Of a stretch of DNA of 38,408 nucleotides, positions 34,247 to 38,408 are shown one piece after another; position 1 is the first letter of the stretch, and every line of letters begins with the position of its first letter. Source of the DNA: an uncultured Ruminococcus sp. Lineage in GTDB: Bacteria; Bacillota; Clostridia; Oscillospirales; Acutalibacteraceae. The DNA is taken from the NCBI GenBank assembly GCA_902776975.1, contig CACYSI010000015.1, positions 1 to 38,408 on the forward strand, given 5' to 3'. Below the pieces are notes generated by a model, which did not search any database, was not told the origin of the DNA, and was given only the letters and a program-made list of their open reading frames with translations. A program made the position numbers and the translations under genes.

Positions 34247-35137
34247 TCAATAATCATCCGTAAACCTGTGGATCACGCCGTCCTTTTTATACGCTATTAC
34301 GGTATCTACGTTTACGTTTCGCATACTGTTGAAAATGTTGGCCTCGATATGCGGATTAGACTTTTTCAGCTCTCTGATGAGCCGTTTAGTCTCGAGCCTC
34401 TTTGAATCAGATTCTTTATCATCAGGCGACGCTTCTGTCTGCTCCGTAAATCTGCAGGCGCACCGCAAAAATCGCAGACCGTTGAAATCTCGCCAAGCCT
34501 CTATATCATCCTCACGGATATAGTACATCGGGCGTATAAGCTCCATGCCCTCATAGTTTGTCGAGCGCAGCTTAGGCATCATGGTCTGTATCTGACCGCC
34601 CCACAGCATACCCATCAAGGTAGTCACGATGACGTCGTCATAGTGATGTCCCAGAGCTATCTTGTTACATCCGAGAAGCTGAGCCTGCTTGTACAGGTGT
34701 CCCCTGCGCATACGCGCGCACAGATAACACGGAGACTTATCTATCTTATATACGGCGTCAAATATCCGCGTTTCAAAAATATGTATCGGTATGCCGAGGA
34801 GCTGAGAATTATCTTCGATAGCTATGCGGTTAGGCTCGCTGTAGCCGGGATCCATAACTATGAACTCCAGCTCAAACGGGAACTTGTCATGACGCTTGAG
34901 CTCCTGAAACAGCTTAGCCATAAGCATACTGTCTTTACCGCCGGATATACAAACCGCGATCTTATCATAAGGCTTTATCATATCGAACTCGACGACAGCC
35001 TTGGTAAACCTGCTGAATATGTTTTCTTTGAATCTGCGGCGTTTAGTGATGCTCTGTTCTATCTCACGAACGCGTGATAACTCCGCAAATGATCCGGTGA
35101 GTTTATCCGAGTCATTACATATATTATCGGTCGGCAT
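34247..35137 (-). CDS. TtcA-family tRNA 2-thiolation protein
   Basis: A 296-residue adenine nucleotide alpha-hydrolase (PP-loop) protein. The ATP pyrophosphatase loop CISGGKDSM (63-71) activates the target base, and three cysteines in TtcA-like positions (C137 and C140 in SPCYLCARMRRG, C226 in RCAC, with C228 close by) fit the [4Fe-4S] cluster of TtcA, which makes 2-thiocytidine at tRNA position 32. LGHHYDDVIVTTLMGMLWGGQ and RPMYYIREDDIEAW are further family signatures. AGGAGG 6 nt before the ATG and a sigma-A promoter upstream support the start. Gram-positive relatives are numerous and their tRNA targets are less well known, so the gene symbol is left blank. Confidence 0.88.
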   Translation of the reverse strand: MPTDNICNDSDKLTGSFAELSRVREIEQSITKRRRFKENIFSRFTKAVVEFDMIKPYDKIAVCISGGKDSMLMAKLFQELKRHDKFPFELEFIVMDPGYSEPNRIAIEDNSQLLGIPIHIFETRIFDAVYKIDKSPCYLCARMRRGHLYKQAQLLGCNKIALGHHYDDVIVTTLMGMLWGGQIQTMMPKLRSTNYEGMELIRPMYYIREDDIEAWRDFNGLRFLRCACRFTEQTEASPDDKESDSKRLETKRLIRELKKSNPHIEANIFNSMRNVNVDTVIAYKKDGVIHRFTDDY

Positions 35138-35178
35138 AAATGCCCTCCTGTGTTAAACTACAGTAGAATCTATCTTAC

Positions 35179-35207
35179 AGATTACCTCAAAGTGTCGGAT
35201 TAGTCAA
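35179..35207 (-). promoter_or_regulatory. Promoter of the TtcA-like/Mbeg1-like operon
   Basis: Minus strand: -35 TTGACT (35202-35207), 17-nt spacer, -10 TAATCT (35179-35184), 41 nt before the ATG at 35137. Confidence 0.65.
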
Positions 35208-35314
35208 CAAAAATGAATAAAAATAATTGTTGATCAGAGATCATTAATCAGTCAGGAGGTTATTTTACAGCATTTTTAACACTGTTATCCCGCTTTGTAA
35301 TTTAGAGTCATTTC

Positions 35315-35343
35315 TTGACAAAATACAAAGCTCTCACTATAAT
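35315..35343 (+). promoter_or_regulatory. Consensus promoter of the CaCA antiporter gene
   Basis: Perfect sigma-A boxes: TTGACA (35315-35320), 17 nt, TATAAT (35338-35343), about 30 nt before the ATG. The ribosome site by contrast is weak (AAAGGG about 14 nt upstream). Confidence 0.85.
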
Positions 35344-35372
35344 TTAATCAAGAAAGGGACAGTGAAAAAACA

Positions 35373-36350
35373 ATGGAAATGGTATTGAATATTATCCTGC
35401 TTGTAGCGGGATTTGTCGCTTTGGTAAAGGGCGCCGATCTCTTTGTTGACGGCAGTTCATCTATCGCGGCGATCTTTAAGGTACCGTCGGTCATAATCGG
35501 ACTGACGATAGTTGCATTAGGGACAAGCGCTCCCGAGCTTGCGGTAAGCACCTCAGCAGCTCTTAAGGGCTCAAATGAGATAGCGCTGAGTAATGTAGTC
35601 GGCTCAAACATCTTCAATCTTCTGATGGTACTCGGAGTATGCGCCGTGATAAAGCCTTTGCCGATAACTAAAGTGATCAAAAAGAGAGACTTTCCCCTAT
35701 CTATAGTCGTTACGGCAGCGCTCTTCGGTGTATTAGCTTTGCAAATGATAGGCAAGGTCGACTTCGGTGCCGTTAAAATGTCCGATAATGTCAGCGAGGT
35801 AAGCCGTATTATCGGAATCAGCTTGTTGGTACTGTTTATCATCTATATCGTCATATTGATAATATCCGCGATAAAGAACAAAACCGAAGGCGAGCCGACC
35901 AAAACCATGTCGCCGCTGAAAAGCATATTGTTCATCATCATCGGATTAGCGCTGATAATAGCGGGCGGACAATTCGTAGTCAATTCGGCTAAATTCATAG
36001 CCGCTGCTTTCGGAATGTCAGAAACGCTGATAGGACTGACTGTAGTGGCATTCGGCACATCACTGCCGGAGTTGGTAACATCTATAGTCGCGTCAAGAAA
36101 GGGCGAAAACGAGCTTGCGGTCGGCAACGTAGTCGGCTCAAACATCTTCAACATGATGTTCATACTGGGTATATCCGCCGCTCTGCACCCGATAACGGTC
36201 AACTTTGCTTGTATGACAGACTTCGCCATACTCATAGTAGCTTCGATCATGGTATTCATCTTTGCGCTCAACAATAAGATCACCCGCGCAGAAGGCATAG
36301 TGATGATACTCTTCTATATTGCTTCAGTTGTATTTGCGGCTGTAAGATAA
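35373..36350 (+). CDS. Calcium/sodium (CaCA, YrbG-type) antiporter
   Basis: A 325-residue membrane protein made of two inverted halves. Each carries the alpha-repeat signature: GLTIVALGTSAPELAVS (about 49-65) with NVVGSNIFNLLMVLG after it, and GLTVVAFGTSLPELVTS (about 222-238) with NVVGSNIFNMMFILG after it. The conserved Glu in each PEL is the cation ligand. Ten helices with a charged loop near 165-178 (KNKTEGEPTK) are predicted. Known: the family exchanges Ca2+ for Na+ or H+. Strong promoter, weak ribosome site. The transcript ends at a hairpin that also contains the ribosome site of the next gene. Confidence 0.93.
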   Translation: MEMVLNIILLVAGFVALVKGADLFVDGSSSIAAIFKVPSVIIGLTIVALGTSAPELAVSTSAALKGSNEIALSNVVGSNIFNLLMVLGVCAVIKPLPITKVIKKRDFPLSIVVTAALFGVLALQMIGKVDFGAVKMSDNVSEVSRIIGISLLVLFIIYIVILIISAIKNKTEGEPTKTMSPLKSILFIIIGLALIIAGGQFVVNSAKFIAAAFGMSETLIGLTVVAFGTSLPELVTSIVASRKGENELAVGNVVGSNIFNMMFILGISAALHPITVNFACMTDFAILIVASIMVFIFALNNKITRAEGIVMILFYIASVVFAAVR

Positions 36351-36369
36351 AAAACTGAATAAAACCCGG

Positions 36370-36404
36370 CGCTTCCGTTCATAATATGAGCGGAGGCGTT
36401 TTTT
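36370..36404 (+). terminator. Terminator hairpin that contains the ribosome site of the next gene
   Basis: A 12-bp stem (36370-36381 with 36387-36398, two G-U pairs) and 5-nt loop TAATA are followed by TTTTTT at 36399-36404, a textbook intrinsic terminator. The GGAGG ribosome site (36392-36396) of the gene starting at 36405 lies in the 3' arm of the stem, and the U-run forms the spacer to its ATG. Confidence 0.8.
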
Positions 36405-37214
36405 ATGAAAAGATATAAACATACTAAAGAAAAAAAGCTGACTGAACGCGCCGGGTTTTATGTAGCGGTCTCTGTGTGTCTTATGGCAGTAGGTATGGCG
36501 GTTTGGTCGGCATACGCGGCGCTGAGCGGCAGCTTATCCGACAGCACGGACGGAGGAGACGGATACTTCTCATCTCTTTCATCCACAACCGCACAGGCAG
36601 GCCAAGATATGACCGGTGTAACCGAAGAACAAGAAGTCCAATCGGAATATGAAAGCGAGAACCCAAGCGATCTTACCGAATCAACAGAAGCTCAGCCGCA
36701 GGAGAAGACAAGAGGCTTCACATTGAGCGAAACAAGAGCTGATGAAACAAACAGCACCGAGGCTAAAAGCGCTTTGAATCCTATGCAGGCTGTTCTGAAA
36801 GTCAGCGACAATCTGATCTATCCCGTAAAAAGTCAAAAGGTGACAAATGAATACAGTGAAAACAGCGTGTACAATAATACGATGAAGGATTATCGCGCTC
36901 ACACAGGCTGTGACTTTGAGGCGGAAAAAGGTGAAAACGTATACGCCATGAGCTCGGGAACAGTAAAAGATATTTCTGTATCGGAATTATACGGCGTGAT
37001 AATCGAGATCGACTGCGGAGATTACTCGGTATACTACTGCGGACTTGACTCCGAACTCATGGTAGAAGAAAACACTGAGGTCAATACCGGAGATACCATC
37101 GGAACCGTAGGGCTCATCCCCTCTGAGAACGGAGACGGCGATCACATACACATTGAGATCCGTGTAGGAGACAAGCTGATCGACCCGTTAAGCGTAATAA
37201 GCAACAACGGATAA
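36405..37214 (+). CDS. SpoIIQ-like membrane-anchored M23 metallopeptidase
   Basis: A 269-residue protein: cytoplasmic basic N-terminus, one membrane helix (about 16-40), a long acidic Ser/Thr/Glu linker (45-130) and an M23 (LytM) domain (about 138-265). Zinc ligands are present: H166 and D170 (AHTGCD), then H247 and H249 (GDHIHIEI). The segment SVYNNTMKDYRAHTGCDFEA strongly recalls SpoIIQ, the forespore protein that joins SpoIIIAH across the engulfment septum; clostridial SpoIIQ keeps the zinc site that Bacillus SpoIIQ lost. The ribosome site sits within the upstream terminator hairpin, so expression would be low unless the hairpin is opened or transcription starts inside. No sporulation genes flank it. 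SpoIIQ itself is the likeliest identity, a general wall endopeptidase the alternative. Confidence 0.8.
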   Translation: MKRYKHTKEKKLTERAGFYVAVSVCLMAVGMAVWSAYAALSGSLSDSTDGGDGYFSSLSSTTAQAGQDMTGVTEEQEVQSEYESENPSDLTESTEAQPQEKTRGFTLSETRADETNSTEAKSALNPMQAVLKVSDNLIYPVKSQKVTNEYSENSVYNNTMKDYRAHTGCDFEAEKGENVYAMSSGTVKDISVSELYGVIIEIDCGDYSVYYCGLDSELMVEENTEVNTGDTIGTVGLIPSENGDGDHIHIEIRVGDKLIDPLSVISNNG

Positions 37215-37433
37215 CTCAACGATAGAATCATATTTTAGGTAAAGATATCATATATTATCACAAGCAAAAAACCTTTACAAATAAGCTATAAGCTAATACT
37301 GCCCTCGACTCGTTTTTAGGGGCATCCACAGCGGTCATCTTAATGATGTCCGCTGTTTTTTGCATAAAAAAGCATAAAACTCGTATGTTTATCGTAGAAA
37401 AACAAGTTGATCAAAAAGTTCTGGTAATAACTA
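37215..37433. other. Non-coding gap between the M23 gene and the tRNA-Leu promoter
   Basis: Contains the terminator at 37328-37361 and otherwise AT-rich sequence. No credible gene: the short open frame from 37343 starts inside the terminator and has no ribosome site. Confidence 0.6.
37328..37361 (+). terminator. Terminator after the M23 gene
   Basis: ACAGCGG-T-CATC (37328-37339) pairs with GATG-T-CCGCTGT (37345-37356), one T-T mismatch, loop TTAAT, followed by a six-base T-run. Confidence 0.8.
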
Positions 37434-37462
37434 TTGACATTCAGCTTTTGATTTGCTATAAT
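37434..37462 (+). promoter_or_regulatory. Consensus promoter of tRNA-Leu
   Basis: TTGACA (37434-37439), 17-nt spacer, TATAAT (37457-37462), perfect consensus; the mature tRNA starts 76 nt downstream. Confidence 0.85.
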
Positions 37463-37537
37463 ATCACTTGCGGATCAAGCGAGAGCTCCGCCTCGGTGTT
37501 GTTTCTCCTCCGTGTAAAAATTTGAGAAACACTTAAC

Positions 37538-37625
37538 GCAGGTATGGCGGAATAGGCAGACGCGCATGGTTCAGGTCCATGTGAGCATTACGCTCATGCA
37601 GGTTCAACTCCTGTTACCTGCACCA
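37538..37625 (+). tRNA. tRNA-Leu (anticodon CAG)
   Basis: 88 nt including encoded CCA. Acceptor GCAGGTA pairs with TACCTGC; anticodon arm CATGG-TTCAGGT-CCATG gives CAG; long class II variable arm TGAGC-ATTAC-GCTCA; T-arm CAGG-TTCAACT-CCTG. It reads CUG leucine codons. Its T-arm/acceptor sequence is partly duplicated downstream at 37759-37774. Confidence 0.95.
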
Positions 37626-37670
37626 TTAACGGCAGATACACAAATGTGTATCTGCCGTTAATCTTTTTAC
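37626..37670 (+). terminator. Terminator of tRNA-Leu
   Basis: A perfect 16-bp stem (37626-37641 with 37646-37661) around the loop AAAT, followed by CTTTTT. It begins at the base right after the CCA end. Confidence 0.85.
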
Positions 37671-37758
37671 AATAAAAGAGGCGTCCGACGAGCGACATAC
37701 GCTTCTTCTGCGTTTTCGTCTACGCTGTGAGCGCGGCTTACGGCTTGACACGTTCGCC

Positions 37759-37774
37759 TTCAACTCCTGTTACC
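37759..37774 (+). repeat. Duplicated fragment of tRNA-Leu(CAG)
   Basis: TTCAACTCCTGTTACC is identical to 37603-37618, the T-loop to acceptor part of tRNA-Leu, and is 156 bp further on. The bases before it do not form a tRNA. Such a 3' tRNA copy is what integration or loss of a tRNA-targeted element leaves behind, but a decayed second tRNA gene is also possible. Confidence 0.55.
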
Positions 37775-37831
37775 GCGCCTAAGACGAGGCTGTCAGCGAG
37801 TACTACTGAACGTATGATATCTGCACCTTTA

Positions 37832-38018
37832 AGGGGCTATTGCATTAAATATAAGTCATTCTGAACGTCTGTGAAGAATCTTAATGTGCTTACTTTGCCG
37901 TAATATTGCACATGATAGTTCTTATGTGATTGGATAAATTGCACTGTAAGACCCTTCGACTTCGATGCGCGTGTCCGCTCAGGACGGCCAACAGTTAGGG
38001 GCTGTCGCACTAAGATAA
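37832..38018 (+). repeat. Two direct copies of an AGGGGCTRTYGCA-type repeat
   Basis: 37832-37854 and 37997-38018 share the pattern AGGGGCT-RTYGCA-YTAA followed by an A/T-rich ATAA, about 165 bp apart. They resemble ends of a dispersed or miniature element. No transposase is nearby. Confidence 0.45.
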
Positions 38019-38089
38019 CCCTGAAAAATGAACAGGAGCTGCCGCAGAAAAAGCGACAGCTCCCGAATGTGTAATCCCGAGCGGACACG
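37970..38089. repeat. Nested palindromic element
   Basis: Outer 11-bp perfect inverted repeat: CGTGTCCGCTC (37970-37980) and GAGCGGACACG (38079-38089). Inside it, GGGGCTGTCGC (37998-38008) matches GCGACAGCTCCC (38053-38064) with one extra base, and an inner hairpin 38035-38063 competes for the same 3' arm. The three levels enclose one another without any open frame. It may be a non-autonomous mobile repeat, an RNA structure or both. Confidence 0.5.
38024..38063 (-). terminator. Probable terminator of the dockerin gene
   Basis: Minus strand: an 11-bp stem with one mismatch (38053-38063 with 38035-38045) and a 7-nt loop, followed by TGTTCATTTTTCAG. It lies about 130 nt after the dockerin gene stop and belongs to the nested palindrome. 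Confidence 0.5.
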
Positions 38090-38194
38090 TATGTCAGCGT
38101 ATAATGACTGTTTTATTATCGTCTGACCCTTTTGGGTGATCGTTTTATTCTGTATAGCACGGTGATACACAGCGTGTCTGTCGGATGAAAGCAA

Positions 38195-38408
38195 TCAGCC
38201 GGACACCGGTTCGCCGATGGCGTAGGGAACGTCGATGCCGACAAGAGCTCGCTGAATATAGGTCACGTCCATGATCTTCATGTCGCCGTCGCCGTCAACG
38301 TCGGCGGCTTTTTCGTCACAGGGGGAGGGAAGGACGATACCGAGCAGCGCGCGCTGGATAAAGGTTGCGTCAAGAATCGTCACTGATCCGTCGCCGTCTG
38401 CGTCGCCC
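38195..38408 (-). CDS. C-terminal type I dockerin of a secreted protein (5' end outside window)
   Basis: The frame is open from the window edge to the stop at 38195-38197; it is the C-terminal end of a gene whose body lies beyond 38408. Two dockerin calcium-binding repeats are visible. The first is GDADGDGSVTILDATFIQRAL and the second DVDGDGDMKIMDVTYIQRAL, each with the D-x-D-x-D-G loop and the F-helix ending in IQRAL. A GTG at 38381-38383 lies inside the first repeat and is not a start. Known: dockerins bind cohesins on scaffoldins or the cell surface to assemble cellulosome- or amylosome-type complexes. The catalytic or binding module attached is unknown. A short tail (PYAIGEPVSG) follows the second repeat. 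Confidence 0.92.
   Translation of the reverse strand, partial: GDADGDGSVTILDATFIQRALLGIVLPSPCDEKAADVDGDGDMKIMDVTYIQRALVGIDVPYAIGEPVSG

Larger units (their letters stand above)
37671..38194. other. Repeat-rich non-coding region
   Basis: About 520 bp without a credible gene. It holds a 16-bp copy of the tRNA-Leu 3' region (37759-37774), two copies of an AGGGGCTRTYGCA repeat (37832-37854, 37997-38018), a REP-like piece (37856-37873) and a nested palindromic structure (37970-38089). Short open frames here lack ribosome sites and overlap the repeats. Confidence 0.65.

Noticed and set aside
37343-37525. Small plus-strand frame of 60 codons before tRNA-Leu
   Set aside because: It starts inside a terminator hairpin, overlaps the tRNA promoter and has no ribosome site.
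1-38408. CRISPR array
   Set aside because: No run of regularly spaced 20-40 bp direct repeats and no cas-like gene was seen; the repeats present are palindromes or pairs.

Overview
The window looks like chromosomal DNA from a low-to-moderate GC Gram-positive gut Clostridia, most likely an Oscillospiraceae/Ruminococcus-type bacterium. The evidence is a type I dockerin at the right edge (a hallmark of Ruminococcus and clostridial cellulosome or amylosome proteins), strong AGGAGG ribosome sites, several TTG starts, consensus sigma-A promoters (TTGACA-17-TATAAT), a SpoIIQ-like M23 protein and a TepA-type ClpP homologue beside FtsK/SpoIIIE. The species cannot be fixed from sequence alone.

Layout. 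(1) 1-7562 is an accessory island. It holds a broken 3' gene remnant and a terminator, then a minus-strand operon xre-hsdR-hsdM-hsdS (type I restriction-modification with its own small Cro/CI-type regulator). A plus-strand excisionase-like gene and tyrosine integrase follow, abutting the 3' end of tRNA-Ser(GCU). The left end of the island lies outside the window or is not recognisable. (2) 7563-7774 carries tRNA-Ser(GCU) and tRNA-Ser(UGA) behind one promoter. (3) 7916-9654 has a DegV protein and a long non-coding stretch ending in a strong promoter. (4) 9655-14407 has a secreted NlpC/P60 peptidase with two peptidoglycan-binding repeats, a membrane protein/ECF sigma factor pair (probable anti-sigma/sigma) and fucO. 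(5) 14499-17725 is a signalling cluster: a membrane diguanylate cyclase divergent from an XRE-receiver fusion regulator and a 7TM LytS-type histidine kinase. (6) 17910-24276 is a minus-strand housekeeping run: mscL, tyrS, ftsK, uppP, tepA. (7) 24489-37214 has a CNNM/CBS transporter, an alpha-amylase-family lipoprotein, an unknown protein, a CtpE-like P-type ATPase with a BrkB-family membrane protein, two further membrane proteins (one with a lipase-like domain, co-transcribed with a TtcA-like enzyme), a CaCA antiporter and a SpoIIQ-like M23 peptidase. (8) 37434-38408 has tRNA-Leu(CAG), a duplicated tRNA fragment, nested palindromic repeats and the C-terminal dockerin of a gene running off the window.

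Themes. Several genes act at the envelope: lipid-carrier recycling (UppP), wall hydrolysis (NlpC/P60, M23), mechanosensation (MscL), cation transport (CNNM, P-type ATPase, CaCA) and envelope signalling (ECF sigma pair, 7TM kinase). I see no clearly new defence system. The items most worth following up are the XRE-receiver/7TM-kinase/diguanylate cyclase locus, the ribosome site buried in a terminator hairpin ahead of the SpoIIQ-like gene, the self-regulated restriction operon with a 20-bp-period repeat over its -35 box, and the tRNA-derived and palindromic repeats near the right edge.
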